Shown: positions 1 through 7,492 of the stretch, one piece after another
Layout of the letters: every line of letters begins with the position of its first letter
How positions within the stretch are numbered: position 1 is the stretch's first letter
NCBI GenBank assembly: GCA_910578975.1
Contig: CAJTRZ010000018.1
Span: forward strand, 1 to 35,948
Reading direction: 5' to 3'
DNA from: an uncultured Eubacterium sp.
GTDB taxonomy: Bacteria; Bacillota; Clostridia; Lachnospirales; Lachnospiraceae
Length of the DNA: 35,948 nucleotides
Translations under genes and position numbers: made by a program
Notes under the pieces: generated by a model
What the model was told of the DNA's origin: nothing
What the model saw: only the letters and a program-made list of their open reading frames with translations
Database searches by the model: none

Positions 1-30
1 TTGATAAATCTAGGATTTGTAGTGGTGGGA

Positions 31-267
31 CGAGATATAAAAGGGATACACAGGGGAACATTGAATTTTAGGAACAAATTTGTATAGAAAAAGAGAACTG
101 AGAGATAAACTAAAATCTGATTTTCAAAATCAGATTTTAAGACTTACATGAGAAAAAATCATCAAGATTTTTTCGAAAATGAAGTCGGTGCTTAAAAATC
201 AATTCTCTTTTTTCTATCTACAAATGTTTCTAAAATTCAGTTTCCCTGTGTATCCCTTTTATATTCG
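31..267. repeat. Large imperfect inverted repeat with two inner hairpins
   Basis: Arms at about 31-98 and 201-267 are near-complementary over roughly 65 bp with a few mismatches and single-base gaps. Both carry the core ATAAAAGGGATACACAGG or its complement. The interior holds a 29-nt perfect palindrome (111-139, 14-bp arms around one C) and a 9-bp hairpin (152-160 with 166-174). The whole would fold into a cruciform or a long branched RNA. No ORF fits inside it and no clear target-site duplication flanks it. It may be a small non-autonomous mobile element or a transcribed structured element; the sequence alone does not decide. Confidence 0.75.
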
Positions 268-284
268 AAACACCTCGGCACCTC

Positions 285-399
285 CAAAATCCAGACGTTA
301 ACACGTCTGTCGTGCTACGCACTTATGATTTTGTCGGTATCGCACCAAGAAAAGCAAATGCCTGCTTACTCAGTCGCTTGCTTTTCTTTTGCGTGCGAT
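285..399 (-). repeat. Compound hairpin region 3' of the hydrogenase operon
   Basis: A 7-bp helix (285-291 with 327-333) encloses two small hairpins (292-298 with 303-309, and 312-315 with 319-322). Next to it is a longer stem-loop (340-358 with 378-399, slightly bulged). It begins 14 bp beyond the stop codon of the leftward S-component gene, so it probably ends or stabilises that transcript. A run of T on the minus strand is lacking, so it is not a textbook intrinsic terminator. Together with the inverted repeat at 31-267 it fills the gene-free stretch 1-412. Confidence 0.55.
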
Positions 400-412
400 A
401 AACCGGAATTTA

Positions 413-955
413 TTATCGACTGCGTTTGATACCAAGTCGTACAATAGGCCAGATGACACATGCCAATGCAGTTCCGGCAAGTGCAGCATATAACTGCGTT
501 AATGAGTAAGTGGCAGCAGCCATTTTATACATTTTTGGAGCAAGGTTTAAACCAAAGGTAGGAAGTATCCATTTAACAATAGTGAGAGTCATAACGCCCC
601 ATTTGGCAAAGGAGCCGGCTACCAGACTTAATGGTAACAGATTAAGTTCTAATTTCTTACATCTTACAGCCCAGACAAATAGCACTATAACAATATTTCC
701 AATCATAATAAATGGTAAAATCATAGGTACAGCAGCGATGATAGGAGACTGGGTAATGATAAAGGATGTAATAGGTGCTACTGCGGAAATAATAATTCCA
801 CTTAACAGACCACAATATAGAGTATCAATAATTATAATCAGATTAATCAGTCCACCTGTTATTGGTATTGTTCCCGGATTTTTAAATAACTGTACGACGA
901 CACAAAGTGCAACCATAATAGCGGTAACAGTAATTGTTCTAGTTCTCATCTTCAT
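413..955 (-). CDS. Putative ECF transporter S component (integral membrane)
   Basis: This is a 180-residue, highly hydrophobic protein with about five or six predicted membrane helices and a basic C-terminus. The size, the N-terminal pattern (RTITVTAIMVALCVVVQLF) and the glycine-rich second helix fit the substrate-binding S subunits of energy-coupling-factor vitamin transporters. These work with a shared EcfA-EcfT energising module that is not in this window. The start lies 17 nt inside the 3' end of the upstream hydrogenase gene, so the two are translationally coupled and co-transcribed. The ligand cannot be read from the sequence. A cofactor or metal precursor linked to hydrogenase is possible but is inference. 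The alternative is an unrelated small membrane protein with a similar helix count. Confidence 0.6.
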   Translation of the reverse strand: MKMRTRTITVTAIMVALCVVVQLFKNPGTIPITGGLINLIIIIDTLYCGLLSGIIISAVAPITSFIITQSPIIAAVPMILPFIMIGNIVIVLFVWAVRCKKLELNLLPLSLVAGSFAKWGVMTLTIVKWILPTFGLNLAPKMYKMAAATYSLTQLYAALAGTALACVIWPIVRLGIKRSR

Positions 956-2477
956 TTTTATATAATTCCTCCTTCGTTATTAAGTGTAAATATTTTAAGA
1001 AATCTGAATGTGAAGGCTTTTCAAATTCTGATTCTTTTTTTTGTTGTTCAAGAGCGGCAGTAGCTTTCTTTACATCAGCCAGTACTCCTGCACCACCCAT
1101 ACATCCGCCAGGACATGCCATACCTTCTAAAAGGTATCCATCATACTTTCCGGCTTTTGCCATGGCAAGCATTTTTTTACATTCTTTTAATCCTTCAGCC
1201 TTTACAGTTTTCACTTCCATATCTGGTTCAACACAATTGATAGCGTTAACTACCGCAGCGGCAACACCACCGCCGGAAGCAAAACCCTTTCCTAAAGAAC
1301 TGGATGTTTTTATCGGTTCCTCTACTTCTAATTTATCAAATTCAATTCCTTTGGCATCAAAGATACCAGCCATTTCTTCAAAGGTTAAGACAAAGTCGAT
1401 ATCACTTCTTACGGAAGTACGGCTGGCCTCTAATTTTTTTGCGGCACAAGGTCCGATAAATACAACCTTACAGTTAGGATGCTGTTTTTTTGTCATACGT
1501 CCTGTAAGAACCATAGGAGTTAAAGTCATGGAAATATGTTCTGCATATTCGGGATATGTCTTCTTTGCCATTACTGACCAGGCAGGACAGCAGGAGGTAC
1601 CAAGCCAGGAATGTTTTGCAGGAACTTCTTTCAAGAAATCTACAGCTTCCTGAACAGCACATAAGTCAGCGCCGATTGCAACTTCCACCATATCTTCAAA
1701 TCCTACAGCTTTTAATGCCGCACGAACTTGTTCCGGTGTGACATTGTCACCAAACTGCTTGACAAAAGAAGGAGCAATGGCGGCATAAATAGGAGTGCTG
1801 CTTTTCAGTGCTAAAACTGTTTGAAATATCTGGCTTTTATCAACAATCGCACTAAATGGGCAGCTGACCAGACACATACCACAGGATACACACTGGTCAT
1901 AGTCGATATCTGCTCGTCCATATTCATCAGATTTAATTGCATTCATACCACAGGCAGCAGCACAAGGACGCTCCTGCTTAATGATTGCATTATATGGACA
2001 GGCACTGACACATTTACCACATTTAATACATTTTTCCTGATTAATTACAGAGCGTCCGTTTTCCATATGAATAGCATCTTTAGGACAGACTTCGATGCAA
2101 GGATGTTCAATACATCCTTGGCAGCCATTTGTAATCAGGACACGTTTTTCCGGACAGGAATGACATGCGAATTTGATAATATTAATCAGTGGTGGGTCAT
2201 AGTATTTTTCATCAATAGCAGTAGCATCAATTCCGGCAGATAGTGGAGCATGCTCTGACATATTTCTGATAGGAAGACCAATGGTTGCACGAAGACGTTC
2301 TCCGATAATCGCTCTCTCAAGAAAGATATTGTCATAGTTTTTTCCTATTTCGCCAGGAATAATTTCATATGGAAGATCTTCAATATAAGATAAAGGACGA
2401 TCTTCATATGCCATGCGGGCAATTTCTGTAAATACTTTATGACGGATTGCTGTTTTATTAGAATATATTCCTCTCAT
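939..2477 (-). CDS. [FeFe] hydrogenase, group B-like, with ferredoxin-type Fe-S domains
   Basis: This 512-residue cytoplasmic iron-sulfur protein reversibly reduces protons to H2. The N-terminal half carries several 4Fe-4S cysteine clusters: around C119-C131, the CxxCxxCxxxC sets at C150-C160 and C196-C206, and extra cysteines at C172/C176. The catalytic H-cluster domain follows with TSCCPAW (294-300), IGPCAAKKLE (341-350, where group A enzymes usually have MPC) and EGMACPGGC (451-459). These give the cysteines expected to hold the 4Fe-4S and diiron sites. The altered second motif and the absence of an N-terminal 2Fe-2S domain point to group B rather than bifurcating group A; that subgrouping is my inference. 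The maturases HydE, HydF and HydG are not in the window. GGAG lies just upstream of the ATG, and the downstream S-component gene overlaps its end. Confidence 0.9.
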   Translation of the reverse strand: MRGIYSNKTAIRHKVFTEIARMAYEDRPLSYIEDLPYEIIPGEIGKNYDNIFLERAIIGERLRATIGLPIRNMSEHAPLSAGIDATAIDEKYYDPPLINIIKFACHSCPEKRVLITNGCQGCIEHPCIEVCPKDAIHMENGRSVINQEKCIKCGKCVSACPYNAIIKQERPCAAACGMNAIKSDEYGRADIDYDQCVSCGMCLVSCPFSAIVDKSQIFQTVLALKSSTPIYAAIAPSFVKQFGDNVTPEQVRAALKAVGFEDMVEVAIGADLCAVQEAVDFLKEVPAKHSWLGTSCCPAWSVMAKKTYPEYAEHISMTLTPMVLTGRMTKKQHPNCKVVFIGPCAAKKLEASRTSVRSDIDFVLTFEEMAGIFDAKGIEFDKLEVEEPIKTSSSLGKGFASGGGVAAAVVNAINCVEPDMEVKTVKAEGLKECKKMLAMAKAGKYDGYLLEGMACPGGCMGGAGVLADVKKATAALEQQKKESEFEKPSHSDFLKYLHLITKEELYKNEDEN

Positions 2478-2563
2478 TTTTTCTCCATTTCTATTAACGA
2501 TAAAAAATATTACATATAATTATATTTTGTCATAAAAAAACAAACTGCAAACAGTTTATATAA

Positions 2564-2593
2564 ATTATAACATAGCAGTCCTAAATGGTACAA
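2564..2593 (-). promoter_or_regulatory. Predicted promoter for the hydrogenase operon
   Basis: Read on the minus strand, TTGTAC (2588-2593) and a perfect TATAAT (2564-2569) are separated by 18 bp, about 90 bp before the hydrogenase start. The gene-free stretch 2478-2820 otherwise holds only AT-rich DNA and the divergent MATE promoter. Confidence 0.55.
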
Positions 2594-2714
2594 GTACAAA
2601 ATAGTTAAAAAATTAACAAACTCATATTGTTAAGTAAAAAGATTCTATAATTATGTATTGTTTGTGATATCAATTGTTTTTTCGGGAAATTTTGACAGTT
2701 TTATAAATTTTTGC

Positions 2715-2744
2715 TTGAAATTTCAGGATATGCAGTTGTATTAT
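2715..2744 (+). promoter_or_regulatory. Predicted promoter for the MATE gene
   Basis: TTGAAA (2715-2720) and TATTAT (2739-2744) with an 18-bp spacer lie about 75 bp before the MATE start codon. An alternative -35 TTGACA sits further upstream without a good -10 partner. Confidence 0.45.
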
Positions 2745-2820
2745 ATGTGTTGGCGATAATGATATTTAATAGAAAGTTAAAGAATGACCAGAAGTGAATT
2801 GGTCAAGTGAGGATTAAGTA

Positions 2821-4215
2821 ATGTCAAAAACATATGAAGAAAAGAATCAGGGTAATCCCCTGGGAACGGAACCAATAGGAAAATTACTTCGGAAATTTGC
2901 TGTACCAAGTATCATTTCCATGGTAGTTATGTCACTATATAATATTGTAGATCAGATTTTTATAGGACAGACAGTAGGAGAATTAGGTAATGCTGCTACG
3001 AATGTTGCATTTCCATTAACAACTTTGTGTATTGCTACGGCATTGACTTTTGGTATTGGTGGTGCATCTGGATTTAATTTAAATCTTGGTGCCGGTGATG
3101 AGAAGAAGGCACCATATTTTATAGGAAACGGTACAACAATGATGTTTGCCATTGGTCTGATTTTAACATTAGTTACAAGTGTGGCAATGAAACCACTATT
3201 GTTGTTTTTTGGCTCGACTGAAAATATTCTTCCATTCGCAGTTGAATATACAAGGATTATTGCAATTGGTTTTCCGGTAGCAATAATTTCAGCAGGTGGT
3301 GCTCACTTAGTAAGAGCTGATGGAAGCCCAAAGTTTTCTATGGCATGTAATCTGGTTGGTGCAGCGATTAATGTAGTTCTGGATTATTTATTTGTAATCG
3401 TTTTTGACTGGGGAATGTCCGGAGCGGCAGCAGCTACTATTATCGGACAGTTTGTGGCGGCTCTTATGGTAGTATGGTATTTACTGCGGTTTAAAACAAT
3501 TCAGCTGAAAAAAGAACATTTTGTTCCGAAGGCAGGTATATGTGGAAGAACATGTCATTTAGGAATGGCACAGGGATTAAATCAGTTGGCAATTATGTTA
3601 GTACAGATTGTTATGAATAAGACATTAACTCATTATGGTGCATTAAGTGTATATGGTGCAGACATTCCTTTAGCATGCACCGGTATTGTAATGAAGGTTA
3701 ATCAGGTTTACTTTTCTGTATGTATTGGTGTGGCGCAGGGTATGCAGCCTATTGCGAGCTTTAACAGGGGGGCAGGAAAGATTGCCAGAGTGAAGAAGAC
3801 ATATCATCTTGCATTGATATGTAATACAGTTATTTCTTGCATTGCTTTTGTTGTGTTCCAGACTCTGCCAAGACAGATTATCAGCATTTTTGGCTCCGGT
3901 AGTCCGGAATATTTCCGCTTTGCAGAAAGTTTTTTCAGGATATTCCTGTTTATGACTTTCTTAGATGGGATTCAGCCAATCACATCTACTTTTTGTACAG
4001 TTATTGGAGAGCCTAACAAAGGAACTTTTTTGTCTCTTACAAGACAGGTGATATGTTTTATTCCATTAATGTTGTTATTCCCGGTTGTATTTAGCTATTT
4101 TGGTGGTGAATCCTATGGAATTGAAGGTGTTATGTATGTAGCACCGGTGTCGGACTTTCTGGCAGCGGTATTATCATTAATAGTAATAAAGAAGGTATTT
4201 AAAAAATTAGGATAA
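2821..4215 (+). CDS. MATE family multidrug/sodium antiporter
   Basis: This 464-residue polytopic inner-membrane protein has the expected length and twelve-helix hydrophobic pattern of MATE exporters. These drive drugs or metabolites out of the cell using a Na+ or H+ gradient. The N-terminal region (PLGTEPIGKLLRKFAVPSI, then a helix containing YNIVDQIFIG) matches the MepA-like branch common in Clostridia, and the two halves repeat the same topology as the family requires. It has its own predicted promoter and is divergent from the hydrogenase operon, so co-regulation with hydrogen metabolism is not implied. The substrate cannot be deduced. Confidence 0.9.
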   Translation: MSKTYEEKNQGNPLGTEPIGKLLRKFAVPSIISMVVMSLYNIVDQIFIGQTVGELGNAATNVAFPLTTLCIATALTFGIGGASGFNLNLGAGDEKKAPYFIGNGTTMMFAIGLILTLVTSVAMKPLLLFFGSTENILPFAVEYTRIIAIGFPVAIISAGGAHLVRADGSPKFSMACNLVGAAINVVLDYLFVIVFDWGMSGAAAATIIGQFVAALMVVWYLLRFKTIQLKKEHFVPKAGICGRTCHLGMAQGLNQLAIMLVQIVMNKTLTHYGALSVYGADIPLACTGIVMKVNQVYFSVCIGVAQGMQPIASFNRGAGKIARVKKTYHLALICNTVISCIAFVVFQTLPRQIISIFGSGSPEYFRFAESFFRIFLFMTFLDGIQPITSTFCTVIGEPNKGTFLSLTRQVICFIPLMLLFPVVFSYFGGESYGIEGVMYVAPVSDFLAAVLSLIVIKKVFKKLG

Positions 4216-4218
4216 TTA

Positions 4219-4247
4219 TTTACAGATAAAGCTCTCTGGTGTAAAAT
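4219..4247 (+). promoter_or_regulatory. Predicted promoter for the DUF4234 gene
   Basis: TTTACA (4219-4224) and TAAAAT (4242-4247) with an ideal 17-bp spacer lie in the short gap after the MATE stop codon, followed by an AGGGGAG ribosome binding site before the ATG at 4283. Confidence 0.55.
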
Positions 4248-4282
4248 AGAACTATAAAAAAGAAGAAAAGGGGAGCGAAACA

Positions 4283-4627
4283 ATGATTCAAAAGAGAAGT
4301 ATTGGTATGTGTATTGTTTTAAGCATTATCACATGCGGTATTTATGGTCTGTATTGGTTTGTCGTTCTGACAGATGATGCGAACAGAATGGTGGAGGATG
4401 CACAGAATGAAACATCCGGAGGTATGGCACTTTTATTTAAAATTATTACTTGTAATATTTATGGTCTGTACTGGATGTACAAACAAGGTGATAAGATTGA
4501 CAGAATCAAGAATGCCAGAGGAATTCCTTCGAGCAACACAGGTATTTTATATCTGATATTAAGTTTCTTTGGTCTTTCAATTGTATCTTATGCATTAATG
4601 CAAAACGAATTAAATAATCTTTCGTAA
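4283..4627 (+). CDS. DUF4234 family small membrane protein
   Basis: This 114-residue protein has three hydrophobic segments. A motif is duplicated inside it: ITCGIYGLYW (16-25) and ITCNIYGLYW (55-64), each at the end of a membrane helix. This C-G/N-IYGLYW pattern is the hallmark of DUF4234 proteins, whose function is unknown. The polar loop after each motif (DDANRM, then KQGDKIDRIK) is likely cytoplasmic. It has its own promoter and terminator, so it is probably monocistronic. No enzymatic residues are apparent, and I do not assign a role. Confidence 0.8.
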   Translation: MIQKRSIGMCIVLSIITCGIYGLYWFVVLTDDANRMVEDAQNETSGGMALLFKIITCNIYGLYWMYKQGDKIDRIKNARGIPSSNTGILYLILSFFGLSIVSYALMQNELNNLS

Positions 4628-4670
4628 GTACAGAGGAATATGAAATTATAAAAGAGTTTTTCATGAACAG

Positions 4671-4702
4671 AATCAGTAGTGTATTATGCACTGCTGATTT
4701 TG
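4671..4702 (+). terminator. Intrinsic terminator of the DUF4234 gene
   Basis: An 11-bp stem (4671-4681 with 4689-4699, one G-T pair) around a 7-nt loop is followed by a T-rich stretch, 44 bp after the stop codon. Confidence 0.6.
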
Positions 4703-4903
4703 TTTGCTTATTGATAATAGTTATAAAGGATAAAGCCACAAGAAAGACTAAAAAGATAGTATTAAAGGAAGAGTTTAAACGAATTAAAGAAAAGTATAGT
4801 AAACAAAAAGGGTTTAACGAAAAAATTTATATGAGATATAAAAAATAATACAAATTAATTTAGATAATAAATACATTTTTATAAATAAATCTCTATTTTA
4901 CTC

Positions 4904-4933
4904 TGTACAAAACGGAATATATTGTGCTATAAT
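4904..4933 (+). promoter_or_regulatory. Predicted nrdD promoter
   Basis: TGTACA (4904-4909) and a perfect TATAAT (4928-4933) are separated by 18 bp. The -10 box lies between the two NrdR-box-like sites, so a bound NrdR would occlude polymerase. Confidence 0.6.
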
Positions 4934-4960
4934 TCAAAAGGCAAACACAAGATATTGTGT
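4912..4960 (+). promoter_or_regulatory. Tandem NrdR-box-like operators
   Basis: ACACAAGATATTGTGT (4945-4960) closely resembles the palindromic NrdR box. A second, weaker copy ACGGAATATATTGTGC (4912-4927) agrees at 12 of 16 positions. The boxes are 33 bp apart start to start, close to three helical turns, as is typical for paired NrdR boxes upstream of ribonucleotide reductase genes. NrdR itself is not encoded in the window. The prediction is that nucleotide status controls nrdD transcription. Confidence 0.7.
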
Positions 4961-5061
4961 TTTGGCAAAATAATACATATTTCGCAAAACCCATGAAATT
5001 AGGGTATATGCGCAGGATATATATTTATCAAGGATTATTACATCAAAAAAGGAGAGAAAAA

Positions 5062-7251
5062 ATGGATGTAAAAGTACAGAAGGTCATTAAAAGAAATGGG
5101 GAAGAGGTATCATTTGACGTTAATAAGATTCTTAACGCCATCAGAGCAGCGAACAAAGAAATCGAACCGATTTATAAGCTGAACGAATATCAGATTGCAG
5201 CTGTTGGAAAAAATGTTACAGCTCAGATTGAAGCTGCACAGCATGCTGTATCAGTGGAAGACATTCAGGATATGGTAGAGCGTGGAATTATGGAAATGCG
5301 TGGTTATGAAGTAGCACAGAAGTACGTTAGATATCGTTATGTACGTGAATTAGCCCGTAAATCAAATACAACAGACGAAGGAATTTTAGCTCTGATTGAA
5401 CAGTTAAATGAAGAAGTAAAACAGGAAAACTCTAATAAGAACCCTACGATTAACTCTACACAGAGAGACTATATGGCTGGAGAGGTCAGTAAAGACTTAA
5501 CAAAACGTATTTTACTTCCGGAAGAGATCGTGCAGGCTCATGAACAGGGGATTATCCATTTTCATGATTCGGACTATTTTGCTCAAAAGGAGCACAACTG
5601 TGATTTAATTAATTTAGAAGATATGCTTCAGAATGGTACATGTATTTCCGAAACAAAGATAGATAAGCCACATAGCTTTTATACAGCATGTAATGTAACT
5701 ACACAGATTGTGGCACAGGTTGCAAGCAATCAGTATGGTGGTCAGTCATTTTCTTTAGCACATCTGGCTCCTTTTGTACAAATTAGCCGTGAAAAAATTA
5801 CAAAAGAAGTCATGGCTGAACAGGAAGAAATAGGATTAAGGTATACGGATGAACAGATAAAGAAGATTGTTGAAAGAAGATTAAAGGATGAAATCAACAG
5901 AGGTATTCAGACGATTCAATATCAGTTGATTACATTAATGACATGTAATGGTCAAGCACCGTTTGTTACTATGTTTATGTATCTTGATGAAGTTCCGGCA
6001 GGTCAGACAAGAGATGATCTTGCAATGATTATAGAGGAAGCACTAAAGCAGCGTATGCAGGGTGTAAAGAATGAAAAAGGTGTTTGGATTACACCAGCAT
6101 TTCCAAAGATTATTTACGTTTTAGATGAGGATAATGTAACACCAGATTCACAGTATTGGCATATAACAGAGTTAGCCGCACAGTGTACAGCAAAAAGAAT
6201 GGTTCCAGATTATATATCCGCAAAAGTAATGAAAGAAATGAAAAACGGAAACGTATATACATGTATGGGATGCCGTTCTTTCCTTACAGTAGAAGACAGC
6301 CAGAGAAATGCTGATGGCAGCCACAAGTTTTATGGACGTTTCAATCAGGGAGTTGTTACGATTAATCTAGTTGATGTAGCATGTTCTTCCAATGGAGATA
6401 TGGATTTGTTCTGGAAGATATTGGATGAAAGGCTGGAACTCTGTCACAGGGCTCTGAGATGCAGACATGAGAGACTGCTTGGAACACCATCGGATGTGGC
6501 ACCAATTCTTTGGCAGAATGGCGCATTAGCACGCTTGAAGAAAGGTGAAACTATCGACAAATTATTATACAATGGATATTCAACAATTTCTCTTGGATAT
6601 GCAGGACTTTATGAAATGTGTGTGAGAATGACTGGAAAGTCTCATACAGATCCAGAGGCAAAACCGTTTGCAATCAAGGTTATGCAGAGACTTAATGACA
6701 AGTGCAAAGAATGGAAAGAGGCAGAAAATATCAGTTATTCTGTATATGGAACACCAATGGAGTCTACTACTTATAAATTCTCTAAATGCCTGCAGAAGAG
6801 ATTTGGTGTGATACAAGGTGTTACTGATAAAAATTACATTACAAATAGCTATCATGTACATGTAACAGAAGAGATTGATGCGTTCAGTAAATTGAAATTT
6901 GAATCAGATTTCCAGAAATTATCACCGGGTGGAGCTATCAGTTATGTAGAAGTTCCAAATCTTCAGGATAATATCGAAGCGGTTATTGAAGTAATGAAAT
7001 TTATTTATGACAATATCATGTATGCAGAGTTGAATACGAAGTCAGATTATTGCGAATGTTGTGGATATAATGGAGAGATTCAGATTATTTCTGATGAAGA
7101 ATCAGGAAAACTGGTTTGGGAATGCCCAAGCTGCGGTAACAGAAATCAGGATAAGATGAGTGTAGCCAGAAGAACCTGTGGATATATAGGAACACAGTTC
7201 TGGAATCAGGGAAGGACACAGGAAATTAAGGAAAGAGTGTTGCATTTATAG
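5062..7251 (+). CDS. nrdD: Anaerobic (class III) ribonucleoside-triphosphate reductase
   Basis: This glycyl-radical enzyme converts ribonucleoside triphosphates to deoxyribonucleotides without oxygen. I place the start at the ATG at 5062 (729 residues) because GGAGAG sits 5 nt upstream and the family N-terminus (VQKVIKRNGEEVSFDVNKI) follows directly; the reading frame stays open further upstream to 4957. The N-terminal ~95 residues form an ATP-cone allosteric domain. The C-terminus has the four-cysteine zinc site (CECC and CPSC) and the glycyl-radical motif RRTCGYIG with the radical glycine near residue 707. Family members need the radical-SAM activase NrdG, usually encoded next door. Here the next gene is an alarmone synthetase, so nrdG must lie elsewhere. 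NrdR-like boxes precede the gene. Confidence 0.95.
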   Translation: MDVKVQKVIKRNGEEVSFDVNKILNAIRAANKEIEPIYKLNEYQIAAVGKNVTAQIEAAQHAVSVEDIQDMVERGIMEMRGYEVAQKYVRYRYVRELARKSNTTDEGILALIEQLNEEVKQENSNKNPTINSTQRDYMAGEVSKDLTKRILLPEEIVQAHEQGIIHFHDSDYFAQKEHNCDLINLEDMLQNGTCISETKIDKPHSFYTACNVTTQIVAQVASNQYGGQSFSLAHLAPFVQISREKITKEVMAEQEEIGLRYTDEQIKKIVERRLKDEINRGIQTIQYQLITLMTCNGQAPFVTMFMYLDEVPAGQTRDDLAMIIEEALKQRMQGVKNEKGVWITPAFPKIIYVLDEDNVTPDSQYWHITELAAQCTAKRMVPDYISAKVMKEMKNGNVYTCMGCRSFLTVEDSQRNADGSHKFYGRFNQGVVTINLVDVACSSNGDMDLFWKILDERLELCHRALRCRHERLLGTPSDVAPILWQNGALARLKKGETIDKLLYNGYSTISLGYAGLYEMCVRMTGKSHTDPEAKPFAIKVMQRLNDKCKEWKEAENISYSVYGTPMESTTYKFSKCLQKRFGVIQGVTDKNYITNSYHVHVTEEIDAFSKLKFESDFQKLSPGGAISYVEVPNLQDNIEAVIEVMKFIYDNIMYAELNTKSDYCECCGYNGEIQIISDEESGKLVWECPSCGNRNQDKMSVARRTCGYIGTQFWNQGRTQEIKERVLHL

Positions 7252-7289
7252 TTAGTGGACAGTTAGGCGAGATAAAATTCCAAAAGACA

Positions 7290-7419
7290 GCAGTGCACTG
7301 GGATTTCATATGATGAAATCCCAGTTAGGCTAAGCGCACTATAAAATAAGAAAAAATAGGACTGAAAATTCAGTGAACTGATTTTCACTCCTATTTTTTC
7401 TTATTTTGCACTGCTTTTT
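7290..7419 (+). repeat. Compound palindromic element after nrdD, likely terminator
   Basis: An 8-bp perfect outer inverted repeat (7290-7297 with 7407-7414) encloses a 12-bp side hairpin (7298-7324), a linker, and a 27-bp stem with a single mismatch (7343-7369 with 7381-7407, loop TCAGTGAACTG). The right outer arm is followed by TTTTT, so it can act as the nrdD terminator. The layout mirrors the elements at 33491 and 35396, although the sequence differs. Confidence 0.75.
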
Positions 7420-7452
7420 AGTAATAAAATTGTTTCATATTTGCTTTTGAGA

Positions 7453-7461
7453 TGTTATAAT
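7453..7461 (+). promoter_or_regulatory. Extended -10 promoter for the alarmone synthetase gene
   Basis: TGTTATAAT is a TG-extended perfect -10 box. The -35 region 17 bp upstream (TTTCAT) is weak, as extended -10 promoters tolerate. It lies 31 bp before the start codon at 7493. Confidence 0.5.
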
Positions 7462-7492
7462 AATATTTAGTTTTTAAGTACGGAGAATAGAT

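Noticed and set aside
1..412. A CRISPR array or insertion sequence at the left edge
   Set aside because: There are no regularly spaced direct repeats and no transposase coding; the structure is a single inverted repeat plus hairpins.
510..965. A 151-codon plus-strand frame opposite the S-component gene
   Set aside because: It is antisense to a protein with clear membrane-helix character and family-like N-terminus, and the minus-strand gene is coupled to the hydrogenase.
4663..4848. A 61-codon open frame on the plus strand after the DUF4234 gene
   Set aside because: Its start overlaps the terminator hairpin of the preceding gene, it has no convincing ribosome binding site, and its Lys-rich composition is what AT-rich intergenic DNA gives.
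4957..5061. An N-terminal extension of nrdD
   Set aside because: The ATG at 5062 has a proper ribosome binding site and the family N-terminus; the extension would start inside an NrdR-like box and reads as random sequence.
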